Positions 32,004 to 44,715 are shown, numbered from the stretch's first letter. The stretch is DNA of 64,000 bases from Pseudoxanthomonas sp. NC8 (GCA_025232375.1 CP060419.1:3471001-3535000), one strand, 5' to 3'. Numbers and translations are program-made. The notes: generated by a model not told the origin, from the sequence alone.

Positions 32004-32478
32004 TCAGCCCGGCAGCGGCAGTCCGGCGAAACCTTTCACCGTGCGCAGCACGAAACTCGAGTTGACGTCGGCCACGCCCGAGGCGTTGAGCAAGCGGTCG
32101 AGCAGGAAGCGCGAGAAGTGTTGGGTCGCGCACGTAGACCTGCAGCAGGTAGTCCATGTCGCCGGTCAGCGCGTGGCAGGCCACCACCTCGTCCCATTCC
32201 TGCACCGCGGCGACGAAGCGCTCGATGCCCGCGGCGCCATGCTTCTCCAGCTGCACGCGGACGAACGCCTGCAGGCCTGGGCCCAGCACCTGCGGGTCCA
32301 GCCGCGCCGCGTAGCCGGCGACCACGCCGGTCGCTTCCAGGCGCTGGATCCGGCGCAGGCAGGCCGAGGGCGACAGGTTCACCTGCGCGGCCAGCTCGGC
32401 GTTGCTGGCGCGGCCCTCACGCTGGAGCAGGGCCAGCAGGCGCAGGTCGGTGCGGTCGAAGCTCGGATTGTCGTTCAT
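32004..32478 (-). CDS. Lrp/AsnC-family regulator, divergent from phhA
   Basis: About 158 residues. The N-terminal HTH is FDRTDLRLLALLQREGRASNAELAAQVNLSPSACLRRIQRLE; the C-terminal RAM domain has VVACHALTGDMDYLLQVYVRD. After a frame break at about 32122 (RDPT) the other frame supplies the expected end, including SSFVLRTVKGFAGLPLPG. It is divergently arranged with phenylalanine hydroxylase, separated by 124 bp of nested inverted repeats, so it probably senses an aromatic amino acid and controls phhA and itself. Confidence 0.85.
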
Positions 32479-32486
32479 TGTTGCCC

Positions 32487-32558
32487 CGCAACAAGCGTTT
32501 GGCGCAACAAGATTGCAGCGAATCGCGCGATTCCTGCAACTTTGCAATCCTGTTGCGC
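32487..32558. promoter_or_regulatory. Nested inverted-repeat operator between the Lrp gene and phhA
   Basis: An outer inverted repeat pairs GCGCAACAAGATTGCAG (32502-32518) with TTTGCAATCCTGTTGCGC (32541-32558). Inside it lies the perfect palindrome GAATCGCGCGATTC (32520-32533) flanked by TTGCAG and CTGCAA. A further direct copy of CGCAACAAGCG starts at 32488. This multi-site, phased layout is typical for Lrp-family oligomers wrapping DNA. Confidence 0.65.
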
Positions 32559-32602
32559 GGTTTCGGGCCTACGCTGGACCTCCACCCGCCCGAGTCGCCG
32601 CC

Positions 32603-33500
32603 ATGTCCGAAGCCGCCATCCCGCGCCGCGTCGAGCACCAACAGACCGACAAGGGCTACGTGCCGGTCTACGCCACCGCCGTGGTCGAGCAGCCGTGGCT
32701 GGACTACAGCGCCGACGACCACGCCACCTGGGGCACGCTGTACACGCGCCAGCGCGCGCTGCTGGCCGGCCGCGCCTGCGACGAGTTCCTGCAGGCGCAG
32801 GACGCGATGGGCATGGACGCGCATGCGATCCCGCGCTTCGACCAGCTCAACGAAGTGCTCGGCGCGGCCACCGGCTGGACCCTGGTCGGCGTGGAGGGCC
32901 TGCTGCCCGAACTGGACTTCTTCGACCACCTTGGCCAACCGGCGCTTCCCGGTGACCTGGTGGATCCGCCGGCCCGAGCAGATCGACTACATCGCCGAAC
33001 CGGACCTGTTCCATGACCTGTTCGGCCACGTGCCGCTGCTGATGGACCCGATGTTCGCCGACTACATGCAGGCCTACGGCCGCGGCGGGGTGAAGGCGCA
33101 CGCGATCGGTCCGGACGCGCTGCAGAACCTGACCCGGCTGTACTGGTACACGGTCGAGTTCGGCCTGATCCGCCAGGCCGATGGCCTGCGCATCTACGGT
33201 GCAGGCATCGTCTCCTCGAAGGGCGAATCGCTGCACTCGCTGGAATCGGCCGCACCGAACCGGATCGGCTTCGACCTGGAGCGGATCATGCGCACCCGCT
33301 ACCGGATCGACACCTTCCAGAAGACCTACTTCGTCATCGACAGCTTCGCCCAGCTGATGGACGCCACCGCGCCGGACTTCACCCCGATCTATGCGCGGCT
33401 GGCGGCGCAGGACACGATCCCGGCCGGCGAGGTGCGCGACGGCGACGCCGTGCACCAGCGCGGCAGCGGCGAGGGCTGGGCGGCCGGCGGCGACGTGTGA
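32603..33500 (+). CDS. phhA: Phenylalanine 4-monooxygenase PhhA
   Basis: Pterin- and iron-dependent enzyme that converts Phe to Tyr, the first step of Phe catabolism. About 299 residues. Landmarks are RRVEHQQTDKGYVPVYATAVVEQPWLDYS, IPRFDQLNEVL, FPVTWWIRRPEQIDYIAEPDLFHDLFGHVPLL (the two iron-binding His), and LYWYTVEFGLI with the Glu ligand. SKGESLHSL follows. The frame breaks at 32932 (CACCTTGGCCAAC for CACCTGGCCAAC, one extra T). The start at 32603 is preceded by the palindromic operator region. Confidence 0.95.
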
Positions 33501-33516
33501 CGCCGCCGCGCCGGGG

Positions 33517-34936
33517 TCAGCGCGCGACGGCGGTCCGCGGCAACGGTTCGCGCGATACGCGCGAAGCCACCGCGGGCACCTTGAGCAGCTGCGTCGCCAG
33601 CTGCCGGGCCGCCACCCGCAGCTCCGGCACCGCGGTGATCTCCCACAACTGGCCGCGCAGCAGCGGGCCGATGCAGTAGAGCCCGCGCACCGGCGGCGAG
33701 CCGTGGCGGTCGAGCGCTTCGAACTGGGGCGTGGCGCGCAGGCCCAGGCCGAACGGATCGGCGCTGATCGTGCCGGCATCGCGCAGCTGGCCGACCAGCG
33801 GATGGCTGGTCCGGTCCACGTCGGTGTCCAGCCCGGTGGCGCGGACCAGCACGTCGTATTTCTCGGCCAGCGCGTGCGGCTGGCCGCGTTCGCGCAGCAC
33901 GACCTCGACGGCGGTCTCGCCGCGACGCGCACGCAGCAGGCGGCCGGCACGGATCCGCAGTTGCCCGTCGGCCTGCAGCTGGCGCAGCTCCTCGTCCACG
34001 CTCGGCGTAAGGCGATGGCGGACGATTTCCCAGTACGAGCGCAGGTGGCGCAGGAAGCGACCGCGCTGCTCGTCCGGCAACGTCTTCCAGTAGCCCTGCA
34101 GGTACGGACGCAAGGCGTCGATAAGGCCGCGCCAGTCCGGCACGATCGGCGTAAGGCTGCGCAGCGCGCGCAGCAGCTGGCGCACGTCGGCACTGTTGAG
34201 CGCGTTCAGTACCGTCGGTGGCAGCGCGATCGGCGGACCCGGTTCGGTAAGGTGCGCGCTCGGCACCAGGCCGTGGCGCGACAGCGCGGTGATCGGACCA
34301 CGATGGCCGCGGCGCACCAGGGTGACCACGGTGTCGGCCATGGTCAGGCCGGTGCCGATCACCAGCACGCGCGCCTCGTTCGGCACGCGCGCCAAGGCGT
34401 CTTCACCGTGCAGGTTGCGCTGCCACGGTAAGGCGACATAGCCGGGATCGACCAGCAGGCGCGGACCCACGCCCTGCAGCCGCTGCGGCGGCAGCGTACC
34501 CACCGCCAAGACCACCTTGTCGGTGAGGAAATCGGATCCATCGGCCAGCAGCACGCGGAACGCGCCGCCTTCACGGTCGACCGCCACCGCCTCCTGCTGC
34601 ACCTGGTTGAAGCCGGCCAGCGACACCTGCGCGGCCGACTGCAGGCGCGAGTACAGGTATTCGCCGTACACCAGCCGCGGCAGGAAGCTCTCTTCGGCGC
34701 GCCGGGTCAGGTTGAGCCAGCGCGCGAACTCGGCCGGCTGGTCCTGGGTGGCGCCCAGTTCCCGGGCACGCACGTTGAGCAGGTGCTCGGGCCGCGCTTC
34801 GCCGTAGGCGACGCCGCGCCCGTAGCCGTCCGGCGTGCCGATAATAAGACAGGTCGACGCCGGCCGGCGCGCTGCGCGCCAGTTCGGTGGCCAGCACGCT
34901 GCCGCTGAAGCCGGCGCCGATGATGGTGATCCGCAT
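33517..34936 (-). CDS. FAD/NAD(P)-binding protein (YdhS-like)
   Basis: About 473 residues. The N-terminal dinucleotide fold is MRITIIGAGFSGSVLATEL, followed by GTPDGYGRGVAYGEARPEHLLNVRA, typical of YdhS-like flavoproteins. DKVVLAVGTLPPQ, ARVLVIGTGLTMADTVVTLVRRGHRG and VLVRATGLDTDVDR are the further FAD and NAD(P) motifs. The C-terminus has GLYCIGPLLRGQLWEITAVPELR. No role has been proven for this group. The frame breaks at about 34848 (ATAATAAGACAGG). It faces phhA tail to tail. Confidence 0.83.
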
Positions 34937-35191
34937 GGTCGTGTCCTCCTCCGGTCGCGAGGATGCAGTACACCTGCGCCAGTGCCGGAACAGGTAAAGC
35001 GTGGGTTATTCCCGGCGGTTTTCCTCGCAACGCTTGGGCAGATGCACATGGCCGATCGGCATGAGCGCGATTGTTCATAAGCCTGCATGTCGGCGCGGCT
35101 TTCACGCCCGGGCAACGGCGCAGCCGGTTGCGCCGCCGCGGTCGCGCTTCGGCGGGCCCGTTGCCCGCGGCGGAGGCGCGCGGCGGCCCCG

Positions 35192-35197
35192 TAAACT
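35192..35197 (+). promoter_or_regulatory. -10 box TAAACT just before a TonB receptor gene
   Basis: GTAAACTGGCCGCATG puts the hexamer 6 bp before the ATG at 35204, again consistent with a leaderless transcript. Confidence 0.4.
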
Positions 35198-35203
35198 GGC
35201 CGC

Positions 35204-37343
35204 ATGAGGTCCCGACTCCGATGTCCCGCCAGCTGCATGCTGCTAGCCGCCGTCCCCGGCCCGGTCCTCGCCGCGGAAGACACGCCGACGCTGCCGCAGG
35301 TCATGGTCACCGCGCGGGTGGAGTCGGTTCCGGCGTTCGAGCTGCCTGCCTCGCTCGACGTGATCGACCTGCGCGGCGGTTCGGCGCGGCCGCAGGCGCA
35401 GCTGTCCGAAGTGCTCGGCAGCGTGCCGGGCCTGCTCGCACGCGACCGCCAGAACTACGCGCAGGACACGCAGCTGTCGATCCGCGGCTTCGGCGCGCGT
35501 TCCACCTTCGGCGTGCGCGGGGTGCGCCTGTTCGCCGACGGCATTCCGGCGACGATGCCCGACGGGCAGGGCCAGCTCTCGCATTTCGCCCTGGCCGCCG
35601 GCGACCGGGTCGAAGTGATGCGCGGGCCGTTCTCGGCGCTGTACGGCAATTCCTCCGGCGGTGTGGTCCAGCTGTGGAGCGCCGACGGCAGCGATCCGCT
35701 GCAGGCCGACCTGCGCGCCACCGCCGCCCGCTACGGCAGCCTGTCGGCCAGCGCGCGCCTGCTCGGCGTCGTGGCCGGCACCGGCTACAACGTGGCCGCG
35801 TCGATCTTCGACACCGACGGCTACCGCGAACACGGCGCTGCGCGGCGCGAGTCGGCCAACCTGAAGCTGCACCATGACTTCGCCGGTGGCGGCCGGCTGG
35901 AGCTGGTCGGCAACCACTTCCGCTCGCCCGATGCACAGGATCCGCTCGGCCTGACCTGGGCACAGGTGCTCGAGGATCCGCGCCAGGCGCCCGCGCCCGC
36001 CCTGCTGTTCGACACCCGCAAATCGGTGGACCAGGACCAGCTCGGCGCCCGCTGGAAGCAGCCGCTGGGTGAGGCCGGCCAGCTGCGCCTTGCCGGCCAT
36101 GGCGGCCGCCGCGGCGTGGTCCAGTACCTGTCGGTGCCGGTGGCCGCGCAGGCCAGCCCGCTCAGCGCCGGTGGCGTGGTCGACCTGGACGGCGGCTTTG
36201 CCGGCGCCGATGCGCGCGCGTCGTGGCAGGGCGAGGCCGGCGGCGGCACGCTCGAGTTCACCGTCGGTGCCAGCGCCGACCGCCAGCGGCAGACCCGTCG
36301 CGGCTACGAGAACTTCATCCGCGACGGCGGCGACATCGTCACCGGCGTGCGTGGCGCGTTGCGCCGCGACCAGCGCGACGTGGTCGACAGCCTCGACCAG
36401 TACGCGCAGGCGTGGTGGGCCTTCGCCCCGCGCTGGTCGCTGCAGCTGGGCGCGCGGCACAGCGCGGTGCGCTTCGACTCCGCCGACCACTACGTCACCG
36501 CCGCCAATCCCGACGACAGCGGCCGGGTCGAGTACACGCAGACCACGCCGGTGGCGGGGCTGGTGTTCGCCCCGCACGAGGACCTGCGCGTCTACCTGTC
36601 GGCCGGGCACGGCTTCGAGACACCGACCTTCAACGAGTTGGCCTATCGCGCCGACGGCGGCGCGGGCTTGGCCTTCGACCTGCAGCCGGCAACCAGCCGC
36701 AACCTCGAGCTGGGCACGAAGTGGCGCGGCGCCGGCGGCACCGCGGTGGAGGGAGCGGTGTTCCGCGCCGACACCGACGACGAGCTGGCCGTGGCGCGCA
36801 ACAGCGGCGGGCGCAGCAGCTACCGCAACGTCGGCCGCGCCCGCCGGCAGGGCGCGGAACTGTCGGCGCGGCTGCCGCTTTCAGATGCCTGGTCGCTGCA
36901 GGTCGCCGGGACCTTGGCTGGATGCGTACTTCCGCGACACCTTCCCGGTCTGCGCCGGAACCTGCACCACGCCCGGCGCGACGGTCGCCGCTGGCACCCG
37001 CATCCCGGGCGTGCCCCAGCGCTTCGGGTAAGGCGCGGCTGCAATGGCGAGGCATCGCATGGGATGCGGCGCTGGAGGCATCGGGGGTCGGCGCGGTGAC
37101 CGCCGACGACCGCGGCAGCGCCTCCGCCCCCGGCTACGGACTGCTGAACCTGGAGGCGTCGCGCAGCTGGACGCCCGGGCCGGGCGCCTGCGCGGCTTCG
37201 CCCGGATCGACAACCTGCTGGACCGGGCCCATATCGGCTCGCTGATCGTCAACGAGGCCAATGGCCGCTACTACGAACCGGGCCCGGGCCGCAGCCTGGT
37301 GGTCGGGATCGAATGGCAGCCCTCCACGGCGGGGCCACGCTAG
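35204..37343 (+). CDS. TonB-dependent outer-membrane receptor (siderophore/metal type)
   Basis: About 713 residues. A signal peptide precedes the TonB-box-like TLPQVMVTAR. The plug has LSEVLGSVPGLLARDRQNY, QLSIRGFGARSTFGVRGVRLFADGIPATMPDGQ and VMRGPFSALYGNSSGGVV. The barrel ends GPGRSLVVGIEWQP. In the late barrel, YLSAGHGFETPTFNELAYR and TSRNLELGTKWR are typical of iron-complex receptors, so a siderophore or metal chelate is the likely ligand. Frame breaks lie at 36915 (ACCTTGGCTGG, expected ACCTGGCTGG), 37028 (GGGTAAGGCG) and 37185. Confidence 0.82.
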
Positions 37344-37597
37344 GCCGGCAGTTCCTGGCGACGGGACGGCCGGCAAACCGGCTCCGCGGACCCGTGCACC
37401 GTGGCCCGGTGCGGAAGAGCTCCCTGCCCGGCGCACGCCGCTGACGGCAGACACCCACGCCCCGGCGATCGAGGACCTCACCCACCCGGCGGGTTCGCGG
37501 ACAGCCGGAATCGCGCGGCAACGGCCATCGCGCGCGCTGGCCCGCGCCGCGCACCGCCTCCGTCTCAGCCGAAACGGTCGAGGCTGCGACAGTGGCC

Positions 37598-37627
37598 TGC
37601 TACGATTGACCGGTTTGCTGGCAAACC
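37598..37627 (+). promoter_or_regulatory. Extended -10 TGCTACGAT and palindrome before the aminotransferase gene
   Basis: TGCTACGAT at 37598-37606 fits an extended -10 promoter. Six bases on, GGTTTGCTGGCAAACC (37612-37627) is a perfect palindrome placed where a repressor would block the start of transcription. The remainder of the 345-bp gap from 37344 shows no gene. Confidence 0.42.
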
Positions 37628-37688
37628 ACGAAATGTGGCCCATCGCCACCGACACCCCTTCTTTCTCCACTGAACGCAGAGCACAGCC

Positions 37689-38892
37689 GTGTCCTTCTTC
37701 TCGAACGTCGAACTGGTCCCGGGCGATCCGATCCTGGGCCTGACCGAGGCCTACAACGCCGACTCCCGCACCACCAAGGTCAACCTGGGCGTGGGCATCT
37801 ACTACGACGAACAGGGACGGATTCCGCTGCTCAAAGCGGTGCAGCAGGTCGAGCAGTCGCTGGCCGCCGCCGCGCGTCCGCGCGGCTACCAGCCGATCGA
37901 CGGCCTGCCGGCCTATACCGCGGCCACCCGTGACCTGCTGTTCGGCAAGGACTCGCCGCTGCTGGCCGCCGGCCGCGTCGCCACCACCCAGACCGTGGGC
38001 GGTTCCGGCGCGCTGCGCGTGGGCGCCGAGCTGCTGCGCAAGGTCCTGCCGCACGCCACCCTGGCGCTGAGCAACCCGAGCTGGGAAAACCACCGCGCGG
38101 TGTTCTCCGCCGCCGGCTTCGACATTGTCGACTACACCTATTTCGACGCGGCCAGCCACGGCGTCGACTTCGCCGGCATGCTCGCCGACCTGGGCAAGCT
38201 CAAGCCGGGCACCACCGTGCTGCTGCACGCCTGCTGCCACAACCCGACCGGCGCAGACCTGACCGTCGAACAGTGGAAGCAGGTCGCCGCGGTGCTCAAG
38301 GAGCGCCAGCTGTTCCCGTTCGTGGACATGGCCTACCGGGGCTTCGACAAGGGCATCGCCGAAGACGCTGTTGCTATTGGCATCCCTGGTCGAGGCCGGC
38401 ATCGACAGCTTCGTGGTCGCCAGCTCCTACTCCAAGTCGTTCTCGCTGTACGGCGAGCGCGTGGGCGCGCTGTCGATCGTGGCCGCCAGCGCCGAACAGG
38501 CCAAGGCGGTGCAGTCGCAGGTCAAGCGCATCATCCGCACCATCTACTCCAGCCCCTCCGTGCACGGCGCCGCGCTGGTAGCCGGCGTGTTGACCAGCCC
38601 GGAACTGCGCGCGCTGTGGGAGTCGGAACTGGCCGAGATGCGCGAGCGCATCCATGCCCTGCGTGGGGGCTGGTGCAGAAGCTGGCCGAACAGGGCCACC
38701 CGGAATACGGCTTCATCAACCATCAGGCCGGCATGTTCTCGTACTCCGGCCTGAGCAAGGCCCAGGTCGACCGCCTGCGCGACGAGTTCGGCATCTACGC
38801 GGTCGGCACCGGCCGCATCTGCGTGGCCGCGCTCAACAAGGGGCAACCTGGAATACGTGGCCAAGGCGGTGGCGGCGGTCAGCCGCGGCTGA
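37689..38892 (+). CDS. Aromatic/aspartate aminotransferase (TyrB/AspC type)
   Basis: PLP enzyme of about 400 residues that transaminates aspartate and aromatic amino acids. The start is MSFFSNVELVPGDPILGLTEAYNAD with a GTG codon at 37689. Landmarks are KVNLGVGIYYDEQGRIPLL, TTQTVGGSGALRVGAELL, SNPSWENH, LLHACCHNPTGADLT, FPFVDMAYRGFDKG, SSYSKSFSLYGERVGAL (PLP Lys) and the late GRICVAALN. The frame breaks at 38368, 38667 (GTGGGGGCTGG) and 38845 (GGGCAACCTGGAATAC). The true end is EYVAKAVAAVSRG. Confidence 0.9.
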
Positions 38893-38913
38893 TCCGGCGC
38901 TCCAGCGCACGCG

Positions 38914-38946
38914 AAGAAGGCCCGGCACCGCCGGGCCTTCTTTTTT
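38914..38946 (+). terminator. Rho-independent terminator
   Basis: A 13-bp perfect stem (AAGAAGGCCCGGC / GCCGGGCCTTCTT) with a three-base loop is followed by further T. It begins 22 bp after the aminotransferase stop. In the other direction it can also serve the small gene that ends at 38956. Confidence 0.9.
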
Positions 38947-38955
38947 GGCGCATCG

Positions 38956-40257
<1,302 letters not shown>

Positions 40258-40263
40258 CCGGCG

Positions 40264-42880
40264 ATGTCGCTGCACGACTACAGCCGCAAGCGCGACTTCG
40301 GCGCCACCCCGGAGCCCAGCGGTGGCGGGCGCGGGCGTGGCACGTCACGACGGCCGATCTTCGTCGTGCAGTTGCACCACGCCTCCAGCCGCCACTACGA
40401 CTTCCGCCTGGAAGCCGACGGCGTGCTCAAGAGCTGGGCGGTGCCGAAGGGCCCGTCGCTGCGCGCGGGCGAAAAGCGCCTGGCGGTGCAGGTCGAGGAC
40501 CATCCGCTGGACTACGCCGGCTTCAGGGCGACATACCGGCAGGCCACTACGGTGCCGGCCACGTCGACCTGTTCGACCGCGGCACCTGGGCGATCGAGGG
40601 CGACCCGCTGGAAGCGATCGCCAGGCAAGCTCGACTTCGAACTGCACGGCGGCAAGCTCAATGGCGCCTTAAGCTGGTCCGCACCGGCAAGCAGGCGAAG
40701 CAGCCACAGTGGCTGCTGATCAAGCGCAGCGACGCCCACGCGGACGACCGCGAAGCCGACGACCTGGTCGATACGCCGGCGCCGGCGAGCGCGGCAACTG
40801 CTCCAGGCAGCACCGCCCGCAAGGCGCGTTCGACGCCGGCCACCGCATCACGTCGTTCCGCAGCCACGGCGACGACCACGAAGAAATCGGCTCCACGCAA
40901 GGCCGCACCGCGCCGGAAGGACGCCACCTGGCGCAAGCGCGCGCTCGCGATCGACCGCGCCCGCGGCACGCCGCATCCATCCGGGTTCGCGCCGGAACTG
41001 TGCACGCTTCGCAGCATCGCCCCCGCCGGCGATGGCTGGCTGCACGAGATCAAGTGGGATGGCTACCGCCTGCTTGCCGACCTGGTCGATGGCGTGGTGA
41101 AGCTGCGCTCGCGCAACGACCTGGACTGGACCGGGCGCGTGCCCGAGGTCGCGCACGCGGTCGCGGCGCTGCCGGTATCCGATGCGCGCCTGGATGGCGA
41201 ACTGGTGGTGCTCGATGCGCAGGGCCGCAGCGACTTCTCCGCCCTGCAGCGCGTCCTCGAGGGCAGTTCGCGACAGCCGCTGCGCTACGTGCTGTTCGAT
41301 ATGCCCGGACTGGCCGGGGTGGACCTGTCGCAGGCGCCCCTGCTGGAACGCAAGCGGCTGCTGCAGGAATTGCTGGGCGACAAGGCTGGCGTGCTCGCCT
41401 ACAGCGACCACGTGGTCGGCCACGGCGCCGAGGTGCTGGAGGCCAGCGGCAAGGCAGGCTTCGAGGGCATCGTCAGCAAGCGCGTGGATGCGCGTTACGC
41501 CGGCGGTCGCGGTAAGGACTGGATCAAGACCAAGCACGAGCAGGGCGACGAGTTCGTCGTCGTCGGCTACACCGCGCCCAAGGGCGCGCGCGGCCACTTC
41601 GGCTCGCTGCTGCTGGCGCAACCGGAGGCAGGCGGGTTGCGCTACGTCGGCCGGGTCGGCAGCGGCTTCGGCGAGGAGAGGCTGCGCACCCTGTACAGGC
41701 GCATGCGGCCGCTGGAAACCGACCGTGCGGCGGTCGAACTGCCCACCCATGTTCCACTGCGGCCGCGCAACGTGCATTGGCTGCAGCCACGGCTGGTGGT
41801 GGAGGTCGCCTTCCGCGGCTGGGCCAAGGAAGGGCTGCTGCGCCAGGCCAGCTTCCGCGGGCTGAGGGAGGACAAGGACATGGACGAGCTGGCGCCGGCC
41901 AGAGAACCGGTTCCCGCAAGGGCGAAGCCCGGAACGCGTGCGAACACGGCCAAGGGCGCGGCCCCGGCGAAGGCAGGCCGGGTGCGCGCGAACGCGACGC
42001 GGGCGGCCGCCGCCGCGGGCGCGGCGGATGTCGTGATCACCCATCCCGAGCGCGTCGTCTATCCGGCCGACGGCCTGACCAAGGGCGACGTGGCCGCCTA
42101 CTACCGGGCCATCGCGCCGTGGCTGCTGCGCGACATCGCCGGGCGGCCGCTGTCGCTGGTGCGTTGCCCGGATGGCGCCGCGGGCCAGTGCTTCTTCCAG
42201 AAGCACCATGGCGCCGGCTTCGGCGAGGCGGTGCACGCGTTGCCGCTGCGGCAGAAGAGCGGGGTCGAGGACTACGTCTGGATCGACGATGCGACCGGGC
42301 TGTTGCAGCTGGTGCAGATGAACGTGCTCGAGTTCCATCCGTGGGGAGCGACCGTGGCCGACCCGGAGCAGGCGGATCGCCTCGTCTTCGACCTCGACCC
42401 GGGCGAAGGCGTGCCATGGAAGGCCGTGTGCGACGGCGCCCGCGAGGTGCGCGCGCGCCTGCGCGAGGCCGGCCTTGAGAGTTTCCTGCGCATGAGCGGC
42501 GGCAAGGGGCTGCACGTCGTGGTCCCGCTGGCGCCCGCGGTGCCGTGGGAACGGGCGCGCGATTTCTGCGAAGCCTTCGCCCGCGCGATGGAGGCCCACG
42601 CGCCGGAGCGCTGGCTGGCGAACGCGCGCAAGGCACAACGGACCGGGCGGATCTTCCTGGACTGGCTGCGCAACACCCGCGGCGCCACCAGCGTGGCCAG
42701 CTGGTCGCTGCGTGCGCGCGAGCACGCGACCGTGGCCGTGCCGCTGCGCTGGGAGGAGCTCGGCAAGCTCGACCGGCCGGGCGCGTTCACCCCCGACAAG
42801 GCGCTGCAGCGCGCGTCGCGGCTGCGCAAGGATCCTGGGACGGGATCGACCGGCTGCGCCAGTCGCTGCCCACGGGGTGA
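40264..42880 (+). CDS. ligD: ATP-dependent DNA ligase D (phosphoesterase-ligase-polymerase)
   Basis: Repairs broken DNA with Ku. About 872 residues in three domains. The N-terminal phosphoesterase has [20 protein letters not shown] (residues about 30-50). The central ligase has [19 protein letters not shown] with the adenylated Lys, [11 protein letters not shown] and [10 protein letters not shown]. The C-terminal primase-polymerase has [41 protein letters not shown] and [16 protein letters not shown]. Breaks near 40555 and 40625 disturb the phosphoesterase; one near 42833 (GGATCCTGGGACGG) shifts the end. Read across it, the last residues are RQSLPTG. Confidence 0.94.
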
Positions 42881-42958
42881 GTCGCGGACGGAGTGCCGGA
42901 AGTCACCACCTGATCGGCGGCCATTGCCAGCCGCGCCGCGCCGCCCGAGCATGGCCCC

Positions 42959-44072
42959 ATGCGCCAGATGCTCCGCACCCTGCTGCAGCCCCTGCCCCTG
43001 GCCGGGCTGCTGACCATCCTCACCGTCGCCTATTCGTTCCGCTTCGTCGACGCCGCGGTGCGACCGCTTTCTTTCGTGCTGCTCGGTGGTTTCCTGCTCC
43101 TGTTCGTGGTGCTGCAGCTGTTGCCCGACGCGTGGCGCCGCACCCAGCGCGCGGTGCTGCTGGTGATGCCGCCGGTCGTGCTCGGCCGGGCTGAGCGGGC
43201 TGAGCTACCGGGTCGGAGCCACGCAGGTGCTGCTGGTGATCTGGGTCGCCTGCGTGTTCACGGTCTGGCCGCCTCGCGTGGCGGCGGCGTCGGCGCTGCT
43301 GGTCAACGCCGCGTTCTACGTCCTGCTGCGGTACGCGGGCTTCGACGAGCCGCTGTCGATGGTGCTGATCAACATGGGCTTCCAGGCGCTGGCGGCGATC
43401 TGCGTTCACTACGCCCGGTCAGCCGAGCAGTCGCGCGACGCCCTGGCGCGCGTCAACGCCGACCTGCTCGCCACCCGCGCCCTGCTCGCCGACAGCGCCC
43501 GTGATGCCGAGCGGCTGCGCGTGGCCCGGGAACTGCACGACGTGGCCGGGCACAAGCTCACCGCCATGCGCCTGAACCTGCGTGCGCTCGCCGCCGACCC
43601 GGCCCTGGCCGCACGCGAGGAGGTGGTGGTCGCCGGTCAGCTGTCGGCCGAACTGCTGGCCGATATCCGGCAGGTGGTGCAGTCGCTGCGCGCGACGACC
43701 GCGGCCTGGACCTTAGCCACCGCATTGCGCGCGCTTGCCGCCCCCTTCCCGAAACCCGCCCTGCATCTCACAATCGCCGCCGACGTGCGCGTCACCGACC
43801 CGGCCATCGCCGAGACGGTGCTGCGCCTGGCGCAGGAAGCGCTGACCAACGCGGCACGCCACGCCGGCGCGGAGCAGGTGTGGCTGCGGATCGAGAACGG
43901 GGAAGCGGCTTTGCGCATCGACATCCACGACGACGGCCAGTGCGGGGCGGCCATCCGCGAGGGCAATGGCATCGCCGGCATGCGCGAGCGCCTGGCCGCG
44001 CTGGAAGGTTCGCTGGTGGTCGGCCGCACCCCGCGTGGCGGCCTGCACCTGTCGGTAAGGCTGCCGGCGTGA
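42959..44072 (+). CDS. Sensor histidine kinase, NarX/DesK-type
   Basis: About 371 residues. Four or five membrane helices (LAGLLTILTVAYSFRF, SFVLLGGFLLLFVVLQLL, VLLVIWVACVFTVWP, SALLVNAAFYVLLRYAG) precede the HisKA_3 box RLRVARELHDVAGHKLTAMRLNL and the ATPase domain LRLAQEALTNAARHAGA, DDGQ, NGIAGMRERLAALEG. The frame breaks near 43183. It overlaps the response-regulator start by GTGA and therefore forms a coupled two-component system with it. The signal is unknown. Confidence 0.88.
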
Positions 44073-44715
44073 GCGCGGATGGACGGGCGTTGCGGGTCGC
44101 GCTGGCCGACGACCAGGCGCTGGTCCGCGCCGGCCTGCGGGCGTTGCTCGAGCGGTTGGGCGGGATCAGCGTGGCCTTCGAGGCCGAGGACGGGCAGGGG
44201 TTGCTGGACGCCTTGCAGCTGCAGCCGGTGGACGTGGTCCTCAGCGACATCCGCATGCCGGGCGTGGACGGTATCGCCGCGTTGCGCGAGCTGCGTGCGC
44301 AGGGCGACCGTACTCCCGTGCTGCTGCTGACCACCTTCGACGACAGCGACCTGCTGCTGCATGCGCGCGAGGCCGGCGCGCAGGGCTTCATGCTCAAGGA
44401 TGCCGCACCCGGGGACCTGCACGAGGCGATCGTGCGGGTGGCCGCCGGCGAGACGCTGCTGGCGCCGGTGAGCACCGACCCGGTGCGGGCGCGTTTCCGC
44501 TTCCACGACGAGGCGCCGCCCCACGACGCCTTCGGCGAACGCGAGGTCGCGATCCTGCGCCTGCTCGCCGGCGGCTATTCCAACAAGGAAATCGCGCGCA
44601 GCCTGTTCCTCGCCGAAGGCACGGTGAAGAACTATGTCTCCACCATCCTCGACAAGCTCGGCACGCGCGACCGGACCCGGGCGGGCTGAAGGCGATCACG
44701 CTGCGGATCATCTGA
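44069..44715 (+). CDS. NarL/FixJ-type response regulator
   Basis: About 215 residues. Receiver: LRVALADDQALVRAGLRALLERL, VDVVLSDIRMPGVDGIAALREL with the phosphorylated Asp, and VLLLTTFDDSDLL. Output LuxR-type HTH: FGEREVAILRLLAGGYSNKEIARSLFLAEGTVKNYVSTILDKLG. The frame breaks at about 44683, giving a false stop at 44689; the other frame continues with LKAITLRII. The GTG start at 44069 overlaps the kinase stop (GTGA). Confidence 0.9.
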
